Shown here one piece after another: positions 41,240-51,300 of a stretch of DNA of 64,000 nucleotides. Both the position numbers and the translations under genes were made by a program. The stretch lies in assembly GCF_002847015.1 (NCBI RefSeq), contig NZ_CP025085.1, positions 3,782,001 to 3,846,000 of the forward strand, in the 5' to 3' direction. Position 1 is the stretch's first letter; the number at the start of each line of letters is the position of its first letter. This stretch comes from Prodigiosinella confusarubida. GTDB lineage: Bacteria > Pseudomonadota > Gammaproteobacteria > Enterobacterales > Enterobacteriaceae. A model generated the notes under the pieces. That model had not been told where the DNA came from. It ran no database searches and saw only the letters and a list, made by a program, of their open reading frames with translations.

Positions 41240-44200
41240 TCATTCTGCTTTCTCCTCTTGAGGAATTTTGAACCACGTGACGTAGAGCGCGGGAAGGAAT
41301 AACAACGTCAGGACGGTCCCGATAATGATGCCGCCCATCATGGCATAGGCCATTGGACCCCAGAATATTTCTCGGGCAATAGGGATCAGCGCAAGCGTAG
41401 CGGCGGCGGCCGTTAACATGATGGGGCGCATACGATGTTCGGTTGCCTCTACGACGGCCCGCCAGGGGGATATTCCCTCGGCCCGCAATGTGTCGATATG
41501 TACCACCAGGATCACCGAGTTGCGGATCAAGATACCTACCAGCGCTAACACCCCCAGAATGGCCACAAATCCCATCGGTGCATGACTCAGTAACAGTGCT
41601 GACACCACGCCGATTAACGCCAATGGGGCGACGGAAAAGACCAAAAACAGACGATGGAAACTTTGCAGTTGGATCATCAAAATGGTGGCAATGACAAAAA
41701 TCATAACAGGGATCACCTTCTCTATCGGCGCCTGTGACTGCGCGCTCTTCTCAACCGCGCCGCCCGTTTCAACGGTGTATCCCTGAGGCAGGCTCTGCCG
41801 GAATGCATCCACTTTAGGCTCAAGGCGTTTCACAATGGTTGCCGGTTGAATGTCACCGATCACGCCTGCTTTCAGCGTAATGGTGGGCGCACGGTCACGC
41901 CGCCAGATGGTTGGTTGCTCAAGCTCATAACTGAAGGTGGCGACAGAAGACAAAGGTATCTGCTGGCCGTTAGCGCCATCGAGCTGCAGATCCCGCAATG
42001 CGCTTACTGAACCGCGCTCTTTCGGCTGCCCCCGCCACACGACATTTATCAGATAGATACTATCGCGAACCTGGGTGACCGTTGCACCTTCTGCCAGACC
42101 GTTTACAGCCTGAGCGATAGCCTGAGATGAAACACCCATCTGGCGTGCCTTATCCTGCAGGACATGTACCTTGACCACACGTGCCGGCTCATTCCAGTCG
42201 AAAGCAAGATTGCTCAGCGAAGGATCCTGGTTCAGGATTGCCGCCAGTTTATGTGCTTCGCTGCGTACCTGCTGGATATCCGGTCCCGCCACTCGGTATT
42301 GTACTGGTTTGCCAACCGGCGGTCCGATGTCCAGAAACTTGACGTAGGCGTCGGTACCCGGAAACCTATGGGCTAAATAGGACCGAAACTTTAATTGCAG
42401 ACGATTCCGCGCTTTGATGTCTTTTGCCACAATCACTGTCTGGCCAAATGATAGCGATGGCGGTTGCACGTCAAACGACAGGATAAACCGCGGTGCGCCG
42501 GTGCCGATATAGCTCGACCAGTGATCCACATCAGGACTGTTTTGAAGTTCATCCCGTGCAAACTGCGCCATTTGGCGGCTGGTTTCTTCAATAGAACTGT
42601 TCTGCGGCAGATTCCAGTCTACGATGAGCTCGGGACGGTCGGAACTGGGGAAGAACTGATGCTGGACCTGCGACATCCCAAGGACAGAGAGAATAAATGC
42701 CATACAGACGCTGCCAATCGTCAGCCACCGGTGGCGGAGACACCAGTGCAGCATGCGGGAAAAGACTTTGTCGGTCAGGCTTTTGTGTTCTCCTTTCTTT
42801 TCTATCGTCTTTGGCAGCAGTGCCACGCCTAATAGCGGCGCGACCAAAACTGCAACCACCCATGAGACAATCAGTGAAACAGCGATCACAACAAACAGCG
42901 TAAAGAGAAACTCACCCGCATTACTGGCGTTAAATCCGACCGGAATAAAACTGGACACGGTGACCAGCGTTCCCGTCAACATCGGAAACGCAGTGGAGGT
43001 ATACACGTGCGTGGCTGCTTTTCTAAGGCTGTCCCCCATTTCCAGGCGGGCCACCATCATTTCCGTGGCGATCATCGCATCGTCGACTAACAGCCCTAAC
43101 GCGATGATCAATGCGCCCAGCGAGATCCGCTGCAAAGAAATACCGGCGTAATACATCACCAGGAAAGTAATGGCCAGCACCAGAGGAATGGAAATGGCGA
43201 CTACCAGGCCAGCCCGGACGCCCAGACTGATAAAACTGATCGCCAACACAATGACGACGGCCTCAAATAAAGCATGGGTAAATCCAGAGACGGCTTCATT
43301 CACAATGGCGGGCTGATCGGAGACTTTTGATACAGACACCCCGGCAGGCAGATCGTGCATGATATTGCCAATCATCTGGTCCAGCGCGTGACCAAACACT
43401 AACAAATTACTGCCAGATTTGATGCCCACCGCCAGCGCGATGGCGGGTTTGCCATCGTAACGGAACAGCGAAGTAGGCGGATCAACGTAACCACGCGTAA
43501 TCTTAACCACATCCGTGAGAGGGAAGAACCGGTTATTAATGTGCAGGTTGATGTGCCGCAGGCTTTGCTCAGAGGCGAAACCGCCATCTACCCTCAGCGC
43601 GATGCGGTCCGAGCCAGCTTCGATAAAGCCGGATGCGGTGACGGCGTTCTGTGCCTGTAGCGCGGCAATTACCGCGCTACGGCTCACGCCCAGTTCGGCA
43701 CTCTTCCGGGGATTGAACTCCAGATAGATCACTTCATCCTGCGCGCCCAGGATCTCAACTTTGCCGACATTAGGGATGGTCTGTACTTTCTTTTGCGCCT
43801 CGTTGACATAATCACGCAGTTGACGCTGGCTGATACCGTCGCTGGTAAAGGCATAAATATTGCCAAACACATCATCGAAACGGTCGTTTAAAAAAGGCCC
43901 CTGTATGCCTGCAGGAAAATCACTATGAATATCCGCCATCATATTGCGAACCCGCTGCCAGACAGCGCGGACGTCCTTAGACGGCGTATTTTCCTTCAGA
44001 TCCACATATATAATGGTTTGCCCCGCCGTTGTCTGGCTGCGGGTGTGATCTAAGGTATCAATGTCACGCAGCTTTTTCTCAATACGGTCGGTCACCTGAT
44101 TTGTCATTTCTTCCGCTGTCGCCCCTGGCCACCGCGCCTGGATGACCATGGTTTTGATCGTAAAGGCCGGGTCTTCTTCTCTTCCCAGTCCCTGATAAGA

Positions 44201-44290
44201 AAAGAAGCCAATCACTGCCGAAATAATGATGAAATACCAGACCAGAGAACGATGCTCGAGCGCCCAGTCCGAAAGGTTAAATTTGTTCAC
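41240..44290 (-). CDS. RND efflux pump inner-membrane transporter (TriC-like)
   Basis: A 1016-residue RND transporter with twelve helices and two large periplasmic loops. It begins MNKFNLSDWALEHRSLVWYF, typical of the hydrophobe/amphiphile branch that lacks the AcrB start. The proton-relay aspartate pair is in LGLLVDDAMIATEMM near 405. Proton-driven export across the outer membrane would use the two fusion proteins and the channel of the same operon. An arrangement with two fusion proteins resembles TriABC of Pseudomonas aeruginosa. It overlaps the upstream fusion protein gene by 4 bases. Substrates cannot be told from sequence. Confidence 0.92.
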   Translation of the reverse strand: MNKFNLSDWALEHRSLVWYFIIISAVIGFFSYQGLGREEDPAFTIKTMVIQARWPGATAEEMTNQVTDRIEKKLRDIDTLDHTRSQTTAGQTIIYVDLKENTPSKDVRAVWQRVRNMMADIHSDFPAGIQGPFLNDRFDDVFGNIYAFTSDGISQRQLRDYVNEAQKKVQTIPNVGKVEILGAQDEVIYLEFNPRKSAELGVSRSAVIAALQAQNAVTASGFIEAGSDRIALRVDGGFASEQSLRHINLHINNRFFPLTDVVKITRGYVDPPTSLFRYDGKPAIALAVGIKSGSNLLVFGHALDQMIGNIMHDLPAGVSVSKVSDQPAIVNEAVSGFTHALFEAVVIVLAISFISLGVRAGLVVAISIPLVLAITFLVMYYAGISLQRISLGALIIALGLLVDDAMIATEMMVARLEMGDSLRKAATHVYTSTAFPMLTGTLVTVSSFIPVGFNASNAGEFLFTLFVVIAVSLIVSWVVAVLVAPLLGVALLPKTIEKKGEHKSLTDKVFSRMLHWCLRHRWLTIGSVCMAFILSVLGMSQVQHQFFPSSDRPELIVDWNLPQNSSIEETSRQMAQFARDELQNSPDVDHWSSYIGTGAPRFILSFDVQPPSLSFGQTVIVAKDIKARNRLQLKFRSYLAHRFPGTDAYVKFLDIGPPVGKPVQYRVAGPDIQQVRSEAHKLAAILNQDPSLSNLAFDWNEPARVVKVHVLQDKARQMGVSSQAIAQAVNGLAEGATVTQVRDSIYLINVVWRGQPKERGSVSALRDLQLDGANGQQIPLSSVATFSYELEQPTIWRRDRAPTITLKAGVIGDIQPATIVKRLEPKVDAFRQSLPQGYTVETGGAVEKSAQSQAPIEKVIPVMIFVIATILMIQLQSFHRLFLVFSVAPLALIGVVSALLLSHAPMGFVAILGVLALVGILIRNSVILVVHIDTLRAEGISPWRAVVEATEHRMRPIMLTAAAATLALIPIAREIFWGPMAYAMMGGIIIGTVLTLLFLPALYVTWFKIPQEEKAE

Positions 44291-45378
44291 AGTGTAGGCG
44301 TCCTCTCAATGCGGATTTTTTGTCCCGGCTGTAAACTGTTCACACCGGCCGTAACGATCTGCTCCCCCGCCCGCAGCCCACTCAGAACACGAACCAAGCC
44401 CACCTGCGGCGAAGGAATGAACTGGATCTTTCTCAGGCTGACGGTCAAAGAGGATGGGTTAATCACCCAGACAAAGTGCACCTGCTGACGCTCAAGAACG
44501 GCGGTTGCAGGAATAATCACTGACGTGTCCGCTTTTTTTGTCATCAGGGGAAATGCCGTTACCACAGTGCCTAACCGAAATGCTGGTGGGGCATCATTTA
44601 TGGCGATCTTGACTCGTCTCAGGCGCGTAACCGTATCGGCCGCCGGCGCAATTTCTCTCAGTTCGCCCGTCCATTTAATAGAGGGATCCATTTGCAATGC
44701 GATTTCGAATTTATGCCCTAGACTCACGTTCTTTAGCTCCTCCTCTGGCACATCGACCACGGCATCCCGTTCCCTTAGACAGGCAACCTGAAATACGGTC
44801 TGTCCTGCAGCAACGGTTTGTCCGGTTTCGACGGACACCGAGGTGATGACGCCGTTAAAGTGCGATTTCAATTGGGCATAACTTAGCTGTTCGTCGGCCT
44901 TACGGAGTCTGGCCTGGGCTTCTCCCACCGCTGCCTGAGCGGCCGTCAGATTCTGTTCGGCCTCCTCCAGCTCTTCAACGCTTGTAACCTGTGCCGCGGC
45001 AAGACTGCGTTGCCGTTTGGCAGTAATCAGGGCATTTTGAAGTTTTGCCTGCGCATCCTGCAGGCTGGCCCGCGCGCTTTGTTGCGAAAACTCCAACGAC
45101 AGAGGATCGAGTTCAGCAAGCACCTCCCCAGCACTCACTTCATCGCCCACTGCCACATGGCGTGACACGACACGGCCCGGAGTCTGGAAGGAAAGCGGTG
45201 ACGTGACGCGGGGTTGTACCGTGCCGGCCAGGCTCATGCCGCCGGCCGACTCGGTGAGCGCGGTGGCGGAAAGAACATAGCGCGGTGCCGGAATGGCGGC
45301 AGTTTTGTCATCACATCCTGTGACGGTTGCCAGCAGCAGAGCCAATGGACAAATAAAAAACCATGGATGTCTGTTCAT
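44287..45378 (-). CDS. Membrane-fusion protein 2 of the RND operon (lipoprotein)
   Basis: A 363-residue periplasmic adaptor with a lipobox LLATVTGC at the N-terminus. The lipoyl-type halves (TPGRVVSRHVAVGDEVSAGEVLAEL and GVITSVSVETGQTV, given in part) flank an alpha-hairpin of about 80 residues. It links the RND pump to the outer channel. It abuts the stop codon of the first adaptor gene without a gap and overlaps the pump gene by ATGA. It differs clearly from its neighbour and is not a recent duplicate. Confidence 0.9.
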   Translation of the reverse strand: MNRHPWFFICPLALLLATVTGCDDKTAAIPAPRYVLSATALTESAGGMSLAGTVQPRVTSPLSFQTPGRVVSRHVAVGDEVSAGEVLAELDPLSLEFSQQSARASLQDAQAKLQNALITAKRQRSLAAAQVTSVEELEEAEQNLTAAQAAVGEAQARLRKADEQLSYAQLKSHFNGVITSVSVETGQTVAAGQTVFQVACLRERDAVVDVPEEELKNVSLGHKFEIALQMDPSIKWTGELREIAPAADTVTRLRRVKIAINDAPPAFRLGTVVTAFPLMTKKADTSVIIPATAVLERQQVHFVWVINPSSLTVSLRKIQFIPSPQVGLVRVLSGLRAGEQIVTAGVNSLQPGQKIRIERTPTL

Positions 45379-46446
45379 TTACTTTTGCTCCTGAGAAACG
45401 CGCTGACCTGCTATCAGAAACTTTCCGCCTTCAGTGACTACCCAGGCGCCAGGCGTCAGCCCTGCCGTCACTACCACGTCGTGGGCGCGGTAGCGCGAAA
45501 CCGTAATAGCTTGCAGAGAAACGACGTGTTTTTCTTTATCTATCACCCATACGGCGGGCTTACCCCGCATTGAGGTCAGTGCGCCGGGTGGCAGTAAAAT
45601 GCCCTGCGATTCTTTCGTGACAAAGCTGCCGACAACAGGTGCGCCGAGTGGCCACTGTGCCGTCGCGGGTAACGTGGCTTTCACCCTAACGGTACCGCGC
45701 GTCTCATCCAGCAACGGCGCAACTTCCCGCACCCTGGCAGTTAAAGGAGAAGAGGCTATCGAAAGCAAACTGACGTCAATGTTATCTCCTGGCTGCTCAT
45801 TGACTAACAGGGCCTCCGGCACCTGGAACACGGCATCGCGTAAGCCATCATGAGCGAGAGTAAAAACAGTTTGGGCTGAAGCAACGACCTGACCGACTTC
45901 CAGCTGTCGCGAGACAATCACCCCATCCGCATCCGCTCTGAGCTCGGTATAGGTCAGCGCATCATTTGCCGTGTTAAGTGAGGACCGTGCGCTGGCCAAT
46001 CCCGCCTGTGCACTACTGAAATCTTCCCGCGCCTGATCCCATTCGGCCTGTGAAATTGCCCGGGTCGCGAGCAACTTCTGATCGCGACTGAAGATGCTTT
46101 GTTTTAACTTAAGCGTTGCGCGGGCAGCGCGGAGTGTTGCCTGCGCAACATCCACGTCCGCTCTTTTTTCCACGTCGTCGAGCCTTGCCAGCACTTCTCC
46201 TTTATGTACCCGGCTCCCGACATCAACCAGCCGTGCAATCACCCGCCCTTCTGTCCGGAACGCCAGATCGGCCTGGACCTTCGCAGCAACCTCGCCCGAT
46301 ATATGCGTCACCTTTTGATAAGGAACCAGCTGTACCTGCATAGCTTTCACCGGCTGCGGAGGCGGTGCCGACGCCTGCTTTTGTCCGTCACACCCGGTCA
46401 GTGCTACGCAGACCAAACTGAATACAATTATCGAAACCCGTTGCAT
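45379..46446 (-). CDS. Membrane-fusion protein 1 of the RND operon (lipoprotein)
   Basis: A 355-residue adaptor with lipobox CVALTGC. The lipoyl halves FRTEGRVIARLVDVGSRV and GVIVSRQLEVGQVV frame the helical hairpin. The ATG at 46446 gives a normal signal peptide; an open extension to 46512 would run over the operator and is rejected as start. It is the first gene of the operon, right behind a TetR-type palindrome. Two different adaptors in tandem suggest they assemble as a mixed ring. Confidence 0.9.
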   Translation of the reverse strand: MQRVSIIVFSLVCVALTGCDGQKQASAPPPQPVKAMQVQLVPYQKVTHISGEVAAKVQADLAFRTEGRVIARLVDVGSRVHKGEVLARLDDVEKRADVDVAQATLRAARATLKLKQSIFSRDQKLLATRAISQAEWDQAREDFSSAQAGLASARSSLNTANDALTYTELRADADGVIVSRQLEVGQVVASAQTVFTLAHDGLRDAVFQVPEALLVNEQPGDNIDVSLLSIASSPLTARVREVAPLLDETRGTVRVKATLPATAQWPLGAPVVGSFVTKESQGILLPPGALTSMRGKPAVWVIDKEKHVVSLQAITVSRYRAHDVVVTAGLTPGAWVVTEGGKFLIAGQRVSQEQK

Positions 46447-46492
46447 GGGACCCTCATCATTGAAAACACGGAAATAGACGCTATATTTATCA

Positions 46493-46512
46493 TTGACTGA
46501 CCAGTCAGTCAA
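46493..46512. promoter_or_regulatory. TetR-type operator at RND operon promoter
   Basis: TTGACTGAC-N2-GTCAGTCAA is a palindrome of 9+2+9 bases, 47 bases upstream of the first adaptor gene. It has the ACTGACC/GGTCAGT look of TetR/AcrR sites. The TetR gene at 46683 reads away from it. Confidence 0.8.
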
Positions 46513-46682
46513 TTTATTGATGAGTAACTTCGGTTAATCGTCTGCATAACTTAAGACTGATTTAAACAACTTCGATTTCAGTACCAAGACCCTAACGGTA
46601 TTTGCGAATATGCAGAACTGTGACATGATCCTGACAGGATAAAATCGAGGCCCGGCCACGGCTAATCTAAGGAGTTTTCCAC

Positions 46683-47300
46683 ATGTTAAATAAGATGACG
46701 CGGGCTCAACAAAAAGCGCAGCGCCCTCAGGAAATTATGGAGGCGGCTTTTGAGGAGTTCGCCATTAAGGGCTATGCCGCCGCCAGGCTTGATGATATTG
46801 CCCGGCGTCTGGGCATCAGTAAGGGCACAATCTATCTGTACTTTCCTACCAAAGAGGCCCTCTTCGAAGCGATGGCGCATCACCATTCCCAGCCATACCG
46901 GGATGTGTTAAGCATCGCTGAATCATTCAAAGGCACCTGTGCTGAACGCCTGCGTCAACTGCTTCTCTTTGCCTTTGAAAAAATATCTAAGGACAAAAAA
47001 ATCCAGCAAATGCTGCGCTTGTCTTTGACTGAGGGTATACGTCTTCCAGAAATTGTTGATCGTCATTATGACGAATTCGTAGAGCCCCTCGTAGGAGCAA
47101 TAGGCAAATTATTGAAAGAAGGGGTCGAAACAGGTGAGTTTCGTGATGGGCCTGCGTCTGGTACACCTGAGGTCATTATGAGTTCTATTTTGAATCTGAT
47201 GGTATTGCATATAAACATTACCGGTCGCCGTCACCTTCAGAAGGAAATATTAATAGAAGCACATCTCGATCTCATGCTTAATGGGCTTGTAATCCGTTAA
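46683..47300 (+). CDS. TetR-family regulator of the RND operon
   Basis: A 205-residue TetR/AcrR protein. The N-terminal helix-turn-helix reads FAIKGYAAARLDDIARRLGISKGTIYLYFPTKEALF in sequence, covering residues 28-64. The rest is the ligand-binding helical domain. AAGGAG lies 9 bases before the ATG. It is divergent from the efflux genes and probably represses them at the palindrome near 46500. The inducer is unknown. Confidence 0.88.
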   Translation: MLNKMTRAQQKAQRPQEIMEAAFEEFAIKGYAAARLDDIARRLGISKGTIYLYFPTKEALFEAMAHHHSQPYRDVLSIAESFKGTCAERLRQLLLFAFEKISKDKKIQQMLRLSLTEGIRLPEIVDRHYDEFVEPLVGAIGKLLKEGVETGEFRDGPASGTPEVIMSSILNLMVLHINITGRRHLQKEILIEAHLDLMLNGLVIR

Positions 47301-47491
47301 CTGTAGAATAATTATTTGAATTGGCGAGCGTACTCAATCCTCGTCAGCTCTCCATTAAATAACTATTTCACTCACTAAATTAGGAAATTAAAAATAACTC
47401 TTGATAGAATTTTAATCTCAATGACATAAACTACTCATTATAATATCGATGCATAGTGAAATTGGATTGGTGGACAATATTTTAACCAAAA

Positions 47492-47583
47492 TGGACTGCC
47501 CCCAAAACCGTGGACAGATCCTGTTCTCACGATAAGGCCCGTTCAAAGGCCTCGGGAGTCTCCACGATCCTAGGGGCAGTCCA
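47492..47583. mobile_element. Small inverted-repeat element (MITE or IS end remnant)
   Basis: Ninety-two bases flanked by perfect 11-base inverted repeats TGGACTGCCCC at 47492-47502 and GGGGCAGTCCA at 47573-47583. On the minus strand the inside encodes IVETPEAFERALS and a stop, which may be the tail of a transposase. No target duplication is evident. Around it, 47301-47744 contains no gene. Confidence 0.6.
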
Positions 47584-47744
47584 CTACCGCAAGATGCTTG
47601 CTTTGTTATTAGACAGGAAGAATTTCAGAAGCTCATCGCTTTATTGGCTAAAAAAACAGCAATCACCCTCAACATGAATATCAACTCCAATATCTTGTTT
47701 ATTGTGGTTTGCTTATAAACATAACAAAGTAATAAGCCCATTAA

Positions 47745-48247
47745 TTGGCCATCCTTATAAATCACTTTCAATATTTAAATAATGGGCTCCAATTGATGGT
47801 ATGTAAGCGCAAGCTGTTTACTGTGATGGGCGCGCACAATCCGGGTAAAGAATCCTGCCTGGCGTTCGGCGTTTATCCTCGGGTGCCACTGCGCAGTCAC
47901 CTGAAAAACATGACGTTGCACGCAAGCTGCTAGCATCCAGTATCTGCTCTTCCCTGCCCCCGAGAATCAGAAAAACGCTGTAAAAAACTCACCTTTAAAC
48001 ACATTGCTACCTCATGGCACATCAGCAGTCTCAGACCCTGGTCGGAAAACCACGCGGTTAAAATTCTTACCTGCCTGAAGCGTTACGCGTCCCTGACTTT
48101 GGCTCAGTGGACATCCACAGAGATCGAAACCCAACATCTGGCGCAGCTAAGATGCCCTTGAACGGCAAATGTGTCATAAGGAGCACAACAGCATACGTGC
48201 ACAAAGTGAAACATCTGGAAGCACGGATGGAAATGATGCAGTGGTGA
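47745..48247 (+). pseudogene. Second tyrosine integrase remnant, catalytic core deleted
   Basis: In one frame the sequence shows an integrase N-terminus (NPGKESCLAFGVYPRVPL), a TAG at 47931, then RESEKRCKKLTFKHIATSWH and AVKILTCLKRY, ending ETQHLAQL near 48155. At 48160-48247 the typical integrase C-terminus follows directly (LERQMCHKEHNSIR, a frameshift, then AYVHKVKHLEARMEMMQW and TGA). The catalytic Arg-His-Arg-Tyr part between them is missing. This is a P4-like integrase that lost its core by deletion. It differs from the fragment at 37498, so two elements are implied. Confidence 0.78.
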
Positions 48248-48339
48248 TCGGTAATTCCCGCGTTATCCACGCAAGCTATTTTCCACAACGGCAGCCCGTC
48301 AAGGCGCCGCCCACCCGGTTCACACCCGCGCAGACAGGG

Positions 48340-51300
48340 TCAGAAATGGATGGTCAAAACGGCTTTTACATTGTGATCCGTCGCATTGTTGGCGATTTGC
48401 GCGGCATAGTTTATCCCGACACTGACGCGTTTGCCGATCACCACTTCAGCGCCACCGCTCAGGATTGCCACATGACGGGCCAACGGCGCGCCTACGAGCG
48501 TAAAATCATCGCCGCCGGTAAAAGCTTCACGACTGTCGATATCGGTATTGCCCAGCGCATTGCGCCAGCCGAGAGTGGCATAGGGCAAAACCTGCACCTG
48601 TCCCAACAGGAAAGACGACGCAAGATGTACCCCGATCGTACTGAAGCTGACGTCGTTATTCTGCCGCCGGGCGTTAAGTGCGGCGGCGCTGCCACTTTCG
48701 CTGAATCCACCGGTACGCAAATGGGTGTGATCCACACCAACAAAGGGCTGCACAAAGGTCGAACCAGAACCGATATCGTAGCCCAGCTCGGCGAAAGCCT
48801 GCATGCTGGCGGCACGGTAGTCAGAGTCAAGATGTTCCGGCACGCCGGTGTAATTGACCATACGGCTGGCATTAATATCATGTCGACCGTACGTCGCGCC
48901 GGTTTTCAGGCTAAACGCGCCCCACTGGGCATCGCTGTATAACCCAACATGAATATTATTACTGTCGGAGGAACCGCTGCGACCATCGATATTAGCTGAA
49001 CTCCTGCCGCCTCCTAGCAGACCGCCCAGTCGCCAGACACTATTTACCGGCATATCGGCGCCGACCAGCACGGCATGGGCATCGGTATTCAAACGTCCTG
49101 TCGCTGCCGTACTGCCGATATGGCCAGAACCGTCCGGCACCTGTAGCCACACCGTACTGTCCTGTCCAAGATCGGCCTGTTGCCGATCCTGTGCTTCAGG
49201 GGCGAGCCGGTCATGGCTTTTAGCGTGCATCTGAGCCGACCAGAGACGATCACGCATGGCGTTGGTCACGGTCTGATCGAGCTGGATCAGCGCACTGTTG
49301 GTCGAGGCATGGATCTCATCCGTCAGGGAGGAGAACACGTCCCTGGCACCAGCGGTGTCGGATAACGCAACCTGATTCCACAAGCTGTTGCCGACCCCCA
49401 GACTTTCTATCCCCTGAGCAGTGGAGCGCTGATTTGGATTGGTCACCACATCAGCGAACGCGGTGTTGTTGCGCACCAGATTCAGCGCAATGTCTTGCGC
49501 GCCGTATTGCACCACGAGATTCAGAAAGACGGTATTGAACAGCACAGGACTGGCGAAGACACCGCTTACCCCACCCGCAGCACGTAAGATCTGTAATTGT
49601 GCCAGCGGATCCAGTAACTGGCTCACATCAAGGCTGAGTTGCGCGCCGTTGATGTTGGCCACCCCCGCCACGTTGACGCGGTCCGCAACGCCTGCCGGCG
49701 TGACCTGAACCTGATAAATCGACCCCGCGTCCAGATTCAGATCACCATTAACAGTAAGCAACCCGACCGAATTACCGGGCGCCAGGATGCCGCCGCTCTC
49801 GATATGTGTGCTGCCGACCGTGCCGTTGCCACCCAGGGTAGCACCCGAATTGACCGTTACGGCAGACCTGGCCAGGCTGCCGTTGACTGCAAGCCGCCCT
49901 TGTCGTACCTGTGTAATCCCCGTAAACCCGCTGTCCGCGGTGAGATTCAGCGAACCGACGCCAGTCTTGATCAGCGCTCCCTGCCCGGCCAGGATATTAT
50001 CCATGCTGCCGTCGACTGATTGGTCGAGCTTTAAGGTCCCGTTATCGCCGATGGTAATAGTGCCGCTGCCAAAAGCCAGAGCGTAGCCGGTTAAAGTACC
50101 GCCTTCGACGACCGTGCCGCCGGAATAAGTGTTGTCGCCGCTGAGTATCAGCTCGCCGGTCCCTTGTTTTACCAGCCCACCGCTGCCACTAATGTCGTTA
50201 CGCCAGGCATCCCTGGCATTAAATCCACCCTGTTCGGCACGCATATCAACGGTTACCGTATTATTAAACGCCCCATAGCCGTCGCCAGCGGCGAACAGGT
50301 TGAGCCGGCCGTAGCCGCCACTTTCATCAATCACGACATAACCTGAGGAGATCTCGGTACTGGCCAATATATCGCGGCGCTGGGCGGCCCCCAAATAAGG
50401 GAAACGCGTTTCCAGCAACACTTCAGCGTTTAACGGTACCACCGGTGCCAGGTTGGTGGGGCCGATCGGCGTAAAACCATAGGTCATGCGGTCGGTATAC
50501 GTCGCTTTATCCTGTGAATGGGCGGAAAAACGATCGGTGGCGGGATCAACCCGCTCTACGCAGTTATTGATATCGCCGCCGCATTGGCTAGTGAAATACG
50601 CCAGCGCCTGCGCTCGGGAATCAGCTTTCAACTGGGTGTTATCTGAATTACTGAGGTTGTCGATCGCGAAATAGGTGGCGGTAATGCGTCCGCCTATCAC
50701 ATCCAGTGGCGAGTGCATGCCGGCTTCAATACGGTTGTCGCCTAATTGAGAGGCCCGCAGCAGCAGACTGTCGAAGCGCTCGGGGATGGCATAGGCCAGC
50801 GCGATGGACGAAAGATAGGCGGCATTGGTGTGGCCGCTGGGGAAACCCGAATCCGATGCTGGCGTGGTGCTGCGCTCGGGTTTCAGAGAGTCAGCGACAA
50901 TGTCTTCGTCCGTCTGCCGCCAAGGACGGGGATACAGATAATGGTTTTTGGCTGGCGTGGTAGAGGCGTCGTTGCGCAGCGCCAAAACCAGCCGCACCAC
51001 GTTGCCTAACGCCGAGTCGCTATTTCCCGCGCCATTTCCGGCATCGTTGTATTGCACGGTTTTGGTGGTGTCATCAAAGACCGGGATAGTGGTAAAGGCA
51101 CCGGAACCGGCCAGATAACCGTTGGTCAGCGAACCCAGCCCGTTGATAACGCTATAGCTCTGGTTACGCCGGTCGTCATAATAGGCTGCGATTTCCTGCT
51201 GTTCGGTGCGGGTGTGAGCACGATCGATGACATATTGAATATTATAGGCCAACAGCGGCGCACCCAACGCCGTTGGCGTGCCGGTATTCCAGGTCGCACC

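Noticed and set aside
48169..48942. A 257-codon open frame on the plus strand
   Set aside because: Most of it is the antisense of the autotransporter barrel domain; its first part overlaps the integrase remnant. No protein family pattern and no ribosome site.
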